Below, piece by piece: positions 1-8,328 of a stretch of DNA of 27,702 nucleotides; position 1 is the first letter of the stretch; every line of letters begins with the position of its first letter. Both the position numbers and the translations under genes were made by a program. The stretch spans positions 1 through 27,702 of the forward strand of contig PJAB01000399.1 in assembly GCA_002887195.1 (NCBI GenBank), written 5' to 3'. The notes under the pieces are model-generated. The model did not search any database. It was not told the origin of the DNA and worked only from the letters and a program-made list of their open reading frames with translations. The stretch comes from Chrysochromulina parva. Taxonomy: Eukaryota; Haptophyta; Prymnesiales; Chrysochromulinaceae.

Positions 1-282
1 GCGACGGTGGCGGCGGCGAGGGTGGTGGGCTGGGCGGTGGTGGGGAGGGCGGTGGCGACGGCGGCGGTGGCGATGGCGGTGGTGATGGAGGGGGTGGCAG
101 CGGCGGCGGCGAAGGCGGCGGCGGCGAAGGCGGCGGAGAGGGCGGTGGAGGCGAAGGCGGCGGCGATGGTGGCGGGCTCGGAGGTGGCGGGAAAGGTGGC
201 GGCGAAGGCGGCGGAGAGGGCGGCGGTGGAGATGGCGGCGGCGGCGACGGCCGAGGCGGCTTAGGCGGCGACGGCGGTGGCC
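1..282 (-). repeat. GC-rich minisatellite coding the (SPPP)n spacer
   Basis: Almost uninterrupted GGC/GGT-type triplets on the plus strand, read on the minus strand as serine followed by three or four prolines. The array is imperfect, with occasional K, R, F and L, which argues for a coding repeat under drift rather than a simple microsatellite. Confidence 0.8.
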
Positions 283-838
283 TGCATCTTTCACCGCAGT
301 CAGCGCAGTCGGTCCCTAAGGCACATGCGTCATAGGGGGCCGTCGGGCCTCCGTCGTCGCAGAGGTTGTCACGGGCATATTGACACGTATTGGCGCACTG
401 GCACCCGTTCGCGTTTGTCGACTGTGTGCGTCGAGCCACGGCTTGCCTGAGAGTCGGGCTACCTGATGACGATGCAGGTGGCGGCAGCGCTGGCTCGAGA
501 GGTGGTAGTCTCAACACCACTGGCGATGCGAGCACGACAGGACAGAAGAGAGCCAGCGCAGTTATGCCAGTTGTCACGACGAGGAAGAGAAGGCGGGCAA
601 GCCGAGAGAGAGATTTGTAACTGACCAAGCTACCAAGCCGAGGCGTGGACTCGGAACAGCCCGATCTGCGACTGGGCTGGATCCCGACGCCCACTGCGGC
701 ATGGACGTATCGAGTGGAGGGTGCCTGCATGGACGTCGAGGCCGGCCGGCCCGGGGACGCGGCCGTAGCGGGGTGCCTGGGCTGACGACGCCTGTGAAGG
801 GCGCTTTGAGGAAAACGGTTCGATAGATAGATAAACAT
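1..838 (-). CDS. Pherophorin/extensin-like Cys-rich plus (SPPP)n surface protein, 3' end beyond window
   Basis: The minus-strand frame is open from an in-frame stop near 961 to the left edge, with ATGs at 838 and 730; I checked the codons and found no stop. From the 730 ATG, a hydrophobic stretch at about residues 45-75 (containing LLFLVVTTGITALALF) could be a signal anchor or an internal signal peptide. A compact Cys-rich module follows at about residues 108-150 (CQCANTCQYARDNLCDDGG, then CALGTDCADCGERC). From residue 151 the protein becomes an almost pure SPPP/SPPPP spacer up to the window edge, at least 90 residues. Such Ser-Pro spacers are typical of hydroxyproline-rich algal wall or extracellular-matrix proteins. 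As I recall, the CDDGG...GTDCxDCG module recurs in secreted or membrane proteins of marine protists. A role in surface or matrix structure is inferred. The same DNA also reads as Gly-rich on the plus strand, but only the minus frame joins the repeat to a structured domain. The start is uncertain, and an upstream exon is possible. Confidence 0.72.
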   Translation of the reverse strand, partial: MFIYLSNRFPQSALHRRRQPRHPATAASPGRPASTSMQAPSTRYVHAAVGVGIQPSRRSGCSESTPRLGSLVSYKSLSRLARLLFLVVTTGITALALFCPVVLASPVVLRLPPLEPALPPPASSSGSPTLRQAVARRTQSTNANGCQCANTCQYARDNLCDDGGPTAPYDACALGTDCADCGERCRPPPSPPKPPRPSPPPPSPPPPSPPPSPPPFPPPPSPPPSPPPSPPPPSPPPSPPPPSPPPLPPPPSPPPSPPPPSPPPSPPPPSPPPSPPPPS

Positions 839-1179
839 CACAATATAAACGTAGCATGCAAGTTTCCGGTTTTCCTGCAGTGCCAAATTGCCCCCGCCTC
901 CGCTCTTGTGATCGCTTTTGTGCTTTGTTTTCGAAAACGCATGCAACGGCGCTTCTTTTCTATTCGGAAACAGGATTGCACTCCCACCCACAAATAGATA
1001 CCTAGTTAACCTAGTAGCTGGAAGCTAGTTGCAAGCCCGGAGGTAGCTAGTCGTTTTTACGGTTTACTAGGAAGAAACTTGGAAGTTGGATCTTTGACCT
1101 TCTTTACGTAGAAGCTACGGAACCCGCTCGGTACCTTATGAAACGGCACCTTCCTTCGTTGTCACCGCGATTGACAGTT
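839..1179. promoter_or_regulatory. Intergenic spacer upstream of the surface-protein gene
   Basis: 341 bp with no convincing coding frame and clearly more A+T than the flanking genes. Five CTAG tetramers lie within 1002-1070, in repeated contexts such as AGCTAGT. It must hold the 3' end of the 1180-2013 gene and the promoter of the gene starting at 838, since both are on the minus strand. I see no TATA box or polyadenylation signal I would defend. Confidence 0.4.
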
Positions 1180-2013
1180 TCACCGAACAGTGGCAAATGA
1201 GGGTACGATGGAGGGCCTACCTGCACCGCTCATCGGATGCCTCATCAGCGAGTCGCTCGGTACAGGTAGCGAGCCGCCTGCAGTACGGTCGACGCGAGCG
1301 TCCCACCGTGGCTGTCGCCTCTCAGGCACACCGAGGAAGCCAAAGGAGAAAACGGACGGTTGCGCAGGTGCGATGCCAGGGATGGCATCTTGACGACCTC
1401 CTCGGCTGAGCGAGGCGGTCGGCGGTCGAGAGCCGGCTGTCGACGGTCGAGAGCCTCCTGCGGTTGATGGTCGAGAGCTGGCTGCTGACGGAGCTGGCGG
1501 CTCATACACCCGCGGCGCTCTTCCTTCTCGCTGCGCCGCGGAAATCACTCGCCATCTCTCTTGCTCGACAGCCGCTCGAAATCGCTGTGTCTCCTCAAAC
1601 ATTTTCAGCAGCTCGCGTTGGTTTCGGCTCATGACGGCTTCACTGGGAACGAATTCGTGTTTGATGGTCGACCAGGTGGCCCGAACGGCAGCGCTTTGCA
1701 GCATTGCGAAAGCCCGCTGCTCTCTTTTACTCGGCTCATAAACTCGTGGAGGCGAGTACATCTCCTTCCTCGGCTCATAAACTCGTGGAGGCAAGAGCGG
1801 CTCCTTGGTGGGCGATGGTGCAGGCACGGGGCGAGCAACTGCGACTTTCGGAGTCAGCGGCGACGACACCTTCGGTTCGTAGACCCGCGGAGGTTGGACT
1901 GTCGCACTGAACGGCCTTCTCTTTTTATCCGTCGGCTCAGGCAAGTGAGCGATATTGCACTGCGTGGCGTTCAGGTCGAGCGTGAGCGACGACGAGCGCT
2001 GCCCTTGCGCCAT
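1180..2013 (-). CDS. Unknown protein with four PPRVYEP motifs
   Basis: 277 residues from the ATG at 2013, which has a good start context (GGCCATGG). The frame continues upstream to 2196 through a GTG, but that extension encodes only the TACCGGTA array and is more likely leader. I do not recognise the family. The heptapeptide PPRVYEP occurs at residues 41-47, 75-81 and 88-94, with APRVYEP at 166-172. Between the third and fourth copies lies a charged, probably helical segment (about 95-165, including NQRELLKMFEETQRF). After the fourth copy come three SRPSTAG-like repeats (180-201) and a disordered basic tail. There is no signal peptide or membrane segment. Evenly placed identical short motifs in a Pro/Ser-rich chain suggest a multivalent docking or scaffold protein, possibly cytoskeletal or ciliary; this is inference only. 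Confidence that it is a gene is good, but the function is unknown. Confidence 0.75.
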   Translation of the reverse strand: MAQGQRSSSLTLDLNATQCNIAHLPEPTDKKRRPFSATVQPPRVYEPKVSSPLTPKVAVARPVPAPSPTKEPLLPPRVYEPRKEMYSPPRVYEPSKREQRAFAMLQSAAVRATWSTIKHEFVPSEAVMSRNQRELLKMFEETQRFRAAVEQERWRVISAAQREGRAPRVYEPPAPSAASSRPSTAGGSRPSTAGSRPPTASLSRGGRQDAIPGIAPAQPSVFSFGFLGVPERRQPRWDARVDRTAGGSLPVPSDSLMRHPMSGAGRPSIVPSFATVR

Positions 2014-2037
2014 GGCCGAAACAGGAGACCGATCGCC

Positions 2038-2098
2038 TACCGGTACACGCGCTCGATGCAGCGATACCGGTAAAACGATACCGGTACCGGTACCGGTA
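2038..2098. promoter_or_regulatory. Cluster of five TACCGGTA octamers upstream of the PPRVYEP gene
   Basis: The palindromic octamer TACCGGTA occurs at 2038-2045, 2065-2072, 2079-2086, 2085-2092 and 2091-2098, the last three overlapping by two bases. The cluster lies 25-85 bp upstream of the ATG at 2013. The same octamer recurs upstream of other genes in this window. It is a candidate core-promoter or transcription-factor site; the function is inferred. Confidence 0.5.
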
Positions 2099-2672
2099 GT
2101 TACACGGCGCCCACGAAACACGTAAAAACTACCGCGCTCAGTAATCTTATCGCGAGCCGGCGACCCTCCATTATAGACTTCATAGTAGGCTACCACCTCA
2201 GCGTAGGGGTATACGAGGCGGCGGGACCAGAAAGCAGTAGGATGAAGGATCTAGGAAGTAGCAGAGGCCAGAGCCAGAGGGCACTGCTGAGGGACCAGGG
2301 ACGAGGCTCCAGCGTCCAGGGTTGTACTTGTAGTGCCACGCCAGGGAGGTGCTGGGAGGAGCAAACACGAAACAGCAATGATCGACGCGTTTATTTGTAT
2401 ATAAATTAAGAACCTATACGCCCCGCCTAAGACCGCAACCGGTTCGCAACTCTGAACTCACAGACGGAGACGCGCCAAACGCGCCATTGGCATTGCGCAT
2501 TGCGTGACCCGGGGAAAAAGGTCCGGGCCATGTCCGGCGTGTCGCGACACGTAGTGCCTCCAGTACCAGCTAGCCGTGGTGCCCAATCCTCTCGCCTGTG
2601 ATCACTATGCGCGGTGCAAGTGGCACTAGGAAGTGGGAGCATGCCCCCGATCACAACGGATCACAACGTGAA
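2099..2672. promoter_or_regulatory. Spacer between the choline-transporter-like and PPRVYEP genes
   Basis: About 570 bp with only short unconvincing frames. It contains the 3' untranslated region of the transporter and the distal promoter of the PPRVYEP gene. An AT-rich island at 2388-2412 includes AATAAA on the minus strand (2395 to 2390), about 280 bp beyond the transporter stop. The adjoining TTTATATA on the same strand could instead be a TATA-like element for the next gene. Confidence 0.35.
2390..2395 (-). terminator. Possible polyadenylation signal AATAAA for the transporter
   Basis: AATAAA on the minus strand, 278 bp past the stop codon at 2673. It lies in the only strongly AT-rich patch of the spacer. 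Other genes here lack an obvious AATAAA, so its use is uncertain. Confidence 0.25.
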
Positions 2673-5256
2673 TCACAACGAGGTAACGCGGAGAGCGTGT
2701 GGCGAGTGGCTCACTCGTCCGTCTCGTGTGTCGTCAGCGGAGTACGTCTCAGGCCCGGCGCGCGTTACGCCGGTCGTCGGTCGACGCCGTCTGCACGTCA
2801 CGCCGTGCGGAACGTTCAGCTTCTTGCGCTCTTCGTTGCTGGACTGCGAGGGCAAGCCAAAGCCGCGCATGAGCCTGTCGGACATGTACAGGGGCTCACC
2901 GTGCGCGTCGAGGTCAAGGAAGGCCGCGACGAAAATGGTGTCGATCGAGCAGCGTAGGATCTCTGTGACGCCCGAGGCGATGAGAAAGGCCGACGCGAAC
3001 ACGGCAACAGCCGGCCAAAGGGGCATCACGTCCCCATGCTCGATGGTGACCCATGCGAAGCAGATGACCGCGCACAGCGAGGGGATCGAGAAGGAGATGA
3101 TAAGCGAGAGGATGCCGCCCACCATCTTGTTCGTGCCCACCTGCGCGCCCTTCCGCTCGAGGAGCTGGAAGACGGAGCGGCACGCGAGGCACAGGCTGCA
3201 GCCCTCGATCGCGATGAAGATGTACCCAAACTCGTTGAGCGCTTCGATCGACTTGTAGAGCATCCACACGAGGCAGCGCGAGCACTTGATCACGACACGC
3301 AGCACCGGGTTAGCTGCCTGCTGGTTCTTAGTATGCTTGTCGAGATAGTGGAGCACCGCCTGCACGAACCACATGATGGTCATTACGAGTGAGCCGAAGG
3401 CCATCGAGCCGAGGTGGCGATAAAAGACGCACCACGCAGAGACGGAGATGACGCCGCAGCCGAAGCCGAAGCTCTTGGGCTTGTCGTCGCGCTTGCTGGC
3501 GAAGAACCAGCGCGCGACCGTGCCCGCGATCGTCGTGTAGTAGCACGCGTGGATGAGGAAGATACTCCAGACGAAGCCGACTACATGAATCGTGAGCAGC
3601 ACGGCGACCTGCGCCTCGGTCGAGAGGCCGCTTAGACGGCTGACGAGCGAATCGGCCGCGTTTGAGACGAAGTCGGCGCGGCTCTCGTCGAGCGTTGAGT
3701 TCTTGCCGAGTTGGCTGGACATCAGACCCGTCAGGTGGTCCCAGACGGCTGCGCCCTGCGTGATGATATACCCGCCGATGCCAAAGAGGTAGACGGACAT
3801 CGCCGCATACCAGAACATGACGATGAATGGGCAGAGGAACAGCAGCGGGACGGCTCGGAAGACCGCAGTGCACTCGCGCACGATGGCAATGGTGCGCGAT
3901 ATTTGGTGTCGCCAACAGCATAAGCAGAGCACGTACGCCACGAGGATCACGTTGCACACCACCGCCACGGCTAGATAGCTTGATTGAACATTGCCATTGC
4001 CCGACGCGGCGAACGTTGAGATCGTGCAGTTGTGGAGCGAGCGTGCGCAGCCATCGAGCGCATCGAGCGTGTATAGGCCGGCTTCTCCGTAGAGCCAGAT
4101 GCACGCGGCGAGCATGCAGCAGAAGAAGAGGACGATCGCGAGGATGATTATCAGGCCGGCGAAGAAGTAGAGCAGAATGAACCAGCTCAGTGCCAAGATG
4201 AGAGGAAGCAAGAGACCCGTGACCAAGACCTGCAGGAGCAAGGCAGACGCGCTCAGAGCTGGGGGTACACGAGGTGGCCGACACGCACGCGAGCGAGCCG
4301 CGATGAGCGCACAGGCGGGCGGCGGCGCGGCAGGACACCTGCTCCCGTGCCACGATAAGGTCCTCGATGAAGGCATGTGCGACGGCCACGTTGGCAGCGA
4401 AGAGGCCCTCGTACTTCTGCGTGGCTGGATCGTCGCCGCCGTCGGGGAGGAACTGCTGATTCGTGCTCTCGTGCACCAGCATGTCGCAGAACGGCCTCGT
4501 TGCCTCGGTGACCACCCAAGCTGTCACCACGTGAGGGTGCGACATGATGCGGTTCACGCCGACGGTGCAGTTGGGGTGCGGGATACCGCGTGGGTCGAGG
4601 CGCTCGAAGAGCATCTCGTTGTCGCACGCGGGCTGGCCGCACACGACGCGGCTCCCAGCAGTCTCCAGCTTCGTAGTCGGCAGGCAGAAGCGGTGCACCG
4701 TCTCGGTCGCGCGCAGGTTGTAGAAGATCGGGGCAGTCCGGTTGTGGTCTGCACCCGGATAGCTCGGCCCTCCAAAGGCCTGCGGGTTCGCGAGGCTGAA
4801 CGCACGGGGGCATTCCTGCACGCACAGCGTGTACGGCCGGAACGAGACGACGGCGTATGGGCTGCTGAGGAAGAGTGGCAGGAAGGTCTGGATGTCCTTA
4901 TCTAGCCTCGGGAAGAAGCCCTTGGTCAGGTCGGTGACGCCAGGAGTGAGGCCACAGAATTGGCCGAGGTAGTCGGTCGGGTATATGATACGTTTGATGT
5001 CGCCATGGATGAGCGAGTAGACAGCTATGACGACCATCACGACGACCATGAAGAACAGGAGAAGGCAGCAGCACACGTCGGTGCAGTGGCGCTCGTTGTT
5101 CTTCTTGAAGATGGGTTTGTCCTCGTCATCGTCGGACGGAGGGCAGCAGCACAGGATGTAAGGTTTTCGTGGTGCACTCGAATAGTTTTCTTCTCTCTTC
5201 TTTGGCTGTTCCTTCTGAGGGCCAGCCCTACTGGTTATCCACCATCGCCACGGCAT
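2673..5256 (-). CDS. Choline transporter-like protein (CTL/SLC44 family), two exons
   Basis: Exon 1 runs 5256-4339 (306 codons) and exon 2 runs 4229-2673 (518 codons plus stop). Joined in phase 0 they give 824 residues. The start has the typical CTL signature: a Cys-rich cytosolic tail, RHCTDVCCCLL leading into the first membrane segment (about 60-83), then HGDIKRIIYPTDYLGQFCG, closely matching the family's NGDPxRLIYPTDxxGxxCG. A large Cys-containing, probably extracellular domain with NRT and NCT glycosylation sequons follows (about 100-295). Roughly nine or ten hydrophobic segments fill the rest, including the family region GYIFIAIEG. The family carries choline or related amines across plasma or organelle membranes, feeding phosphatidylcholine synthesis. 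The last 45 residues are Arg/Thr-rich and may be poorly constrained or hide a further splice. The gene begins only 94 bp after the stop of the upstream glycosyltransferase gene, so its promoter is very short or overlaps that gene. Confidence 0.9.
4230..4338 (-). other. Spliceosomal intron, 109 bp, GT...AG, phase 0
   Basis: Exon 1 ends GAGCAG, the intron begins GTGTCC and ends GCCTTGCTCCTGCAG, and exon 2 begins GTCTTGGTCACG. The join converts ...IVAREQ directly into VLVTGLLLPLIL, restoring the conserved second membrane segment. Without splicing, exon 1 reads into Arg/His-rich nonsense and exon 2 is out of frame. The pyrimidine-rich stretch before CAG is a normal acceptor. This is the only intron I can support firmly in the window. 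Confidence 0.85.
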
Positions 5257-5350
5257 TAGGCGGCGGTCGCTGGTGGCGGTCGACGGTTTAGGAATCCATG
5301 ATGAATCTGTGAATTGGCTATGAATTCACATCAGAAAAAACTCGGATTTG
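5257..5350. promoter_or_regulatory. 94-bp spacer with a perfect hairpin (5308-5330)
   Basis: TGTGAATT at 5308-5315 and AATTCACA at 5323-5330 form a perfect 8-bp stem with a 7-nt loop. This lies inside the very short gap between the glycosyltransferase stop and the transporter ATG. It is AT-rich in a GC-rich region. It could act in 3'-end formation, in the transporter promoter, or in both. Confidence 0.4.
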
Positions 5351-6679
5351 CTAGTCAACCGTATTAGTCCAGGAGTGGTCGAGCTCATGACGGACGCGAT
5401 GGATGAACGTCTCCAAGTCATCGAGAAAGAAAATTCCTCGCAACGGCGCTCCGCCTTCATTCCCCAAGCGCTGGTAAGCGGCCATCTTGCCTCCCAGAGC
5501 GAATGGCACCGGCGTGAGGTGCGGCGTGGTTCCAGTCAAGGCGGAGACGCTGGCGAATGAGGACTCTTGCAGCCCTTGCCCAGGGCCGACGCCTTTGGGT
5601 GCGATCACAACGACGGCAGCCGCATCGACAATGGCAAAAAAATCCGTAAGCGCCGCTCGATGGCGACCACCTGGCAGCTTCGGGTTCGTGGCGAGAGTAG
5701 CCGATGCATTCGTCTCGGCACCCCGCTCGGCATGCGTCAGGTTTAGGCTCAATCGGCCGCACTCGCGGCCAATGGTCTTCCTGGGCCGAGCGATCGAAAC
5801 GCCCGCCGCCATCAACGTTTGCTCCGCATATTCCTTGTACTGCTGGCCCCCATCGGTAAGGAGCAGGACGGGCAGGCCTGTAGCATTGACCACGGGAAGC
5901 AGGGCACCCTTGATCACTTGGTCAAGCGCAGTCGCGTTCCGTAGAGCTTCGCCCAGCTCCGAGCGCTTTGCACGCTTGGCCCACGCTTCCTTGTCGCCGC
6001 GCCGGATGTGCAGCACTATGTACGTCTTCGCACGCGGATAGCAGAGCGGCACTTTAGGTCGAAATTCACGCTGCACACGGCGGTAGCTAGCCAAAAACGC
6101 TGCGCGCGACATGCACGAAATGGGAAGATTCGTCAGCCGTCGCTGCTGCCAGTTCACAATCATCTGCCACGCGCATTCGGGCACATAGTCGTTCACGTAG
6201 GGCCGAGGATGGAACGGTATGGGATCTGCCTGGAGCACGGTTCTGTTGTCGTCGAGCCTCAGGGTAGCACTAGCCTTCGCCACCCTGAGCCATCTCTCAG
6301 ACGCGTCCGTGTCATTGATAAAGCGCAGCGCACGAGGCCACGCGATGACTTCATCGACGAGATCAAAGTCATAGTCTCGGTTGCCGGCTTGAAGATGGCC
6401 TTTGCGGACCAAATTGGGCCAGGTGGTGTACACGCATGGACGGCCAAGAGTTTCTGCGATCGCCGCAACCGTCAAGTACCAGCCGATTCGATTACCAAGT
6501 CCCTGTGTGTTACCGCGGACCTTGAGCGCGGCCGGGCCATCACGGAGCGTATCGCCGTTAGGGCAGCTCGGAGTCTCGGCGTATCTGCGTGCGAGTCTCG
6601 CGTCCGAACGCAGCATGCGTACCATTCTCTGCACCTGATGGTGTTCCAAACTGAGCAGCGGGTTCTGCACGTCAGTCAT
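5351..6679 (-). CDS. Fucosyltransferase-like glycosyltransferase
   Basis: 442 residues from the first in-frame ATG (6679); the frame extends to 6730 only through a TTG. Two features mark the GDP-fucose-using GT-B fold. One is GLGNRIGWYL at residues 60-69, the N-terminal Gly-rich loop followed by a helix in which GR marks the A-E-x-LGRP motif. The other is LHIRRGDKEA at about 223-232, the HxRRGD motif that binds the nucleotide sugar in alpha-1,2/1,6-fucosyltransferases (GT11/GT23/NodZ superfamily). Downstream, LLLTDGG (about 273-278) and TDFFAIVDAAAVVV (about 345-358) fit the later strands and the usual DFF segment. The substrate cannot be deduced. Golgi enzymes of this type normally carry an N-terminal membrane anchor, but none is visible and an in-frame stop lies just upstream at 6743-6745. 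A missing 5' exon or a non-Golgi location are both possible. Several N-x-S/T sequons favour a secretory-pathway location. Confidence 0.75.
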   Translation of the reverse strand: MTDVQNPLLSLEHHQVQRMVRMLRSDARLARRYAETPSCPNGDTLRDGPAALKVRGNTQGLGNRIGWYLTVAAIAETLGRPCVYTTWPNLVRKGHLQAGNRDYDFDLVDEVIAWPRALRFINDTDASERWLRVAKASATLRLDDNRTVLQADPIPFHPRPYVNDYVPECAWQMIVNWQQRRLTNLPISCMSRAAFLASYRRVQREFRPKVPLCYPRAKTYIVLHIRRGDKEAWAKRAKRSELGEALRNATALDQVIKGALLPVVNATGLPVLLLTDGGQQYKEYAEQTLMAAGVSIARPRKTIGRECGRLSLNLTHAERGAETNASATLATNPKLPGGRHRAALTDFFAIVDAAAVVVIAPKGVGPGQGLQESSFASVSALTGTTPHLTPVPFALGGKMAAYQRLGNEGGAPLRGIFFLDDLETFIHRVRHELDHSWTNTVD

Positions 6680-7139
6680 GAACGTTTCATGATCGGCGAC
6701 TTGCGACGGATCGTCGCGCGTCAAACTCAAATGCGAAAACGGTTAACGAAATGCAACAAATCCCACCACAATGCATGCAATGCCCTCCTGGCGATGCGAT
6801 GCGAAGTAGCGATGAATCTCTTGAACACCAAGCGGCGCGGACATGCATGTCGTCCGATTGCGCGATTCTATACTCGTCTAGACGGGTACTCCGGCCTACT
6901 TCGTACACTTGCGAAACGCCCGGAAAACGGCGCGTCCAGCAAGTGTGGCATGCGCGGCCGATTTCACTCGTCCCGATACTACGGTACCACCCCGTGTTCG
7001 CGCTCCGTGCGGGCTGCGGTGGGCGGGACAAACACGCAAAGGAACCCAGAGAGCGACGGAAGTTCACACGTCCGGTCTACCTGGTAAGTGTCGCTTTTGC
7101 AGCGCCTGTGCTCACGTTCCTTGGTCCGTCTTCGGGTCG
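6680..7139. promoter_or_regulatory. Spacer between RBM42 and the glycosyltransferase gene
   Basis: 460 bp holding the 3' region of RBM42 and the promoter/5' leader of the glycosyltransferase. It might also hold an unrecognised 5' exon encoding the missing membrane anchor, but the minus-strand frames here contain no hydrophobic segment. I see no repeats of note. Confidence 0.3.
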
Positions 7140-8162
7140 TCACCACGGCATGCCATTCTTTGGCTTCTTGTTCTTCTTCCACCCGGGTTCGGTGTGGATG
7201 GCACCGCCGCGCTTGAGCTGTCGCTCGATCGACTTGTCGTGGACACCGAGTGCGTGAGAGAGTTGCAGCGGCTGATGATCCGCTGTCACCATACGGTCGG
7301 CCGCAGTGCTCTTGCGAACCTTAATGGGCCGGTTGCCCACGTACTTGCCATTCATCTCGCGCAATGCCTTGGTCATGTCCCAAGGATCGCGAAAGGAGAC
7401 GAACCCGTACCCCTTGGACTTATTTGTGCGGCCGTCACGCACCACCTTGGCCTTTTGGAACGACGGGTACTTTTGGAACGCATGAGTGAGCACATCGTCG
7501 TTGACCTCGTTGCCCAGGTCGCCGATGAAGACGCGGAAATCGTCCTCGGGCCACTCGGCGAGCGACTTGTCCTCCCATACCATCCCGGCGATGGTGCGCA
7601 TAGTATTTGGCGCCCGAGACGTCTCGGCCTTGGCGTGGCCTACGGGCGACTTGGACGACGATGCGGCCACCGACGTGTAAGTGTGCGACGAGGGAGCCAT
7701 GAGTGCCGACGAGGACCCGGCGCTCGAGTGCACGGATGCGTGCGGGAGCGCGGAGCTGCTGCTTGCGGCGCTGGTGGACGCGCCCTCGAGGTAGTAGCCC
7801 ACGCCCTTGGGACCAGCTTTGAATACATAGCCCGCCTTCGGCCCTGTGAAAGTGGATGACGGAATGAATGGGTCTGACGCAGACAGCGCGGGTAGAATGA
7901 CTTGTGGCGGTGGAAGCGGAACGACCAAGCCCTCAGAGCGCAGCTGGGCCGCAATCTGGTCCGGCGTTGCCCACTGCGACGGTGGTAAGCGCGCTCCGTT
8001 GATCGTTGGCGCTGACGCAGTGGCCACTGCAGACACCGCAGATGAGCGCACCGGCGCCGACGATATGACCTTGGGTGCACGCGGCCCAGGCTTTGGCTCG
8101 GCAGTGCTGGATTCGAGCGCGCGCAGCTCCGCGTCTAGGGCGGCGAGTTCGTCGTCCACCAT
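7140..8162 (-). CDS. RBM42: RBM42-like RNA-binding protein (single C-terminal RRM)
   Basis: 340 residues from the ATG at 8162. The longer frame (to 8396) begins with TTG, overlaps the divergent gene and encodes promoter repeats, so it is rejected. The N-terminus MVDDELAALDAELRALE is acidic and helical. The middle (about 20-200) is Ala/Ser/Pro-rich and disordered. One RRM spans about 205-284, with RNP2 VFIGDL at 211-216 and RNP1 KGYGFVSF at 250-257. The signatures GDLGNEVNDDVL, FPSF-type YPSFQKAKVVRD and MNGKYVGNRPIKVRKS are nearly diagnostic of RBM42, a conserved factor associated with spliceosomal and hnRNP complexes. The tail is Lys-rich and ends KKNKKPKNGMPW, probably helping nuclear targeting or RNA contact. 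The gene diverges from the OGFr-domain gene across 166 bp. Confidence 0.9.
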   Translation of the reverse strand: MVDDELAALDAELRALESSTAEPKPGPRAPKVISSAPVRSSAVSAVATASAPTINGARLPPSQWATPDQIAAQLRSEGLVVPLPPPQVILPALSASDPFIPSSTFTGPKAGYVFKAGPKGVGYYLEGASTSAASSSSALPHASVHSSAGSSSALMAPSSHTYTSVAASSSKSPVGHAKAETSRAPNTMRTIAGMVWEDKSLAEWPEDDFRVFIGDLGNEVNDDVLTHAFQKYPSFQKAKVVRDGRTNKSKGYGFVSFRDPWDMTKALREMNGKYVGNRPIKVRKSTAADRMVTADHQPLQLSHALGVHDKSIERQLKRGGAIHTEPGWKKNKKPKNGMPW

Positions 8163-8328
8163 GAAGTGTGAAGAAGTGGCAAAAGAACGCCGTGAATACC
8201 GGTAAAAAGACACCGGGGGGAGCCGTGAATACCGGTACGAAGAAGGGAGCCACAATCCGCAGCCCCTCCAAAATGGATCGCGTTCACTTCGTCCAAAATC
8301 TCCTTCTAGCGCGGAAAACGGGGCAAAC
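8163..8328. promoter_or_regulatory. Bidirectional promoter with duplicated 16-bp element
   Basis: 166 bp separates the ATGs of RBM42 (-) and the OGFr-domain gene (+). GCCGTGAATACCGGTA occurs perfectly at 8189-8204 and 8222-8237 (33-bp period). Each copy contains the TACCGGTA octamer (8197-8204 and 8230-8237) that also precedes other genes here. Confidence 0.55.

Noticed and set aside
7..264. Plus-strand Ala/Gly/Val-rich open frame
   Set aside because: It is the complement of the (SPPP)n repeat. Only the minus frame connects the repeat to a Cys-rich domain and a hydrophobic anchor.
2014..2196. Longer start for the PPRVYEP gene
   Set aside because: The extension starts with GTG and mostly encodes the TACCGGTA repeat. 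The ATG at 2013 has a strong context.
2598..3258. Plus-strand frames antisense to the choline-transporter-like gene
   Set aside because: They are unprotein-like composition shadows of a conserved minus-strand membrane protein.
4177..4905. 242-codon plus-strand frame
   Set aside because: Antisense to the transporter exon 1, intron and exon 2 start; no domain and high Arg/Val/Ala typical of GC-rich shadows.
6008..7087. 359-codon plus-strand frame
   Set aside because: Antisense to the glycosyltransferase, whose HxRRGD and GLGNR motifs are on the minus strand.
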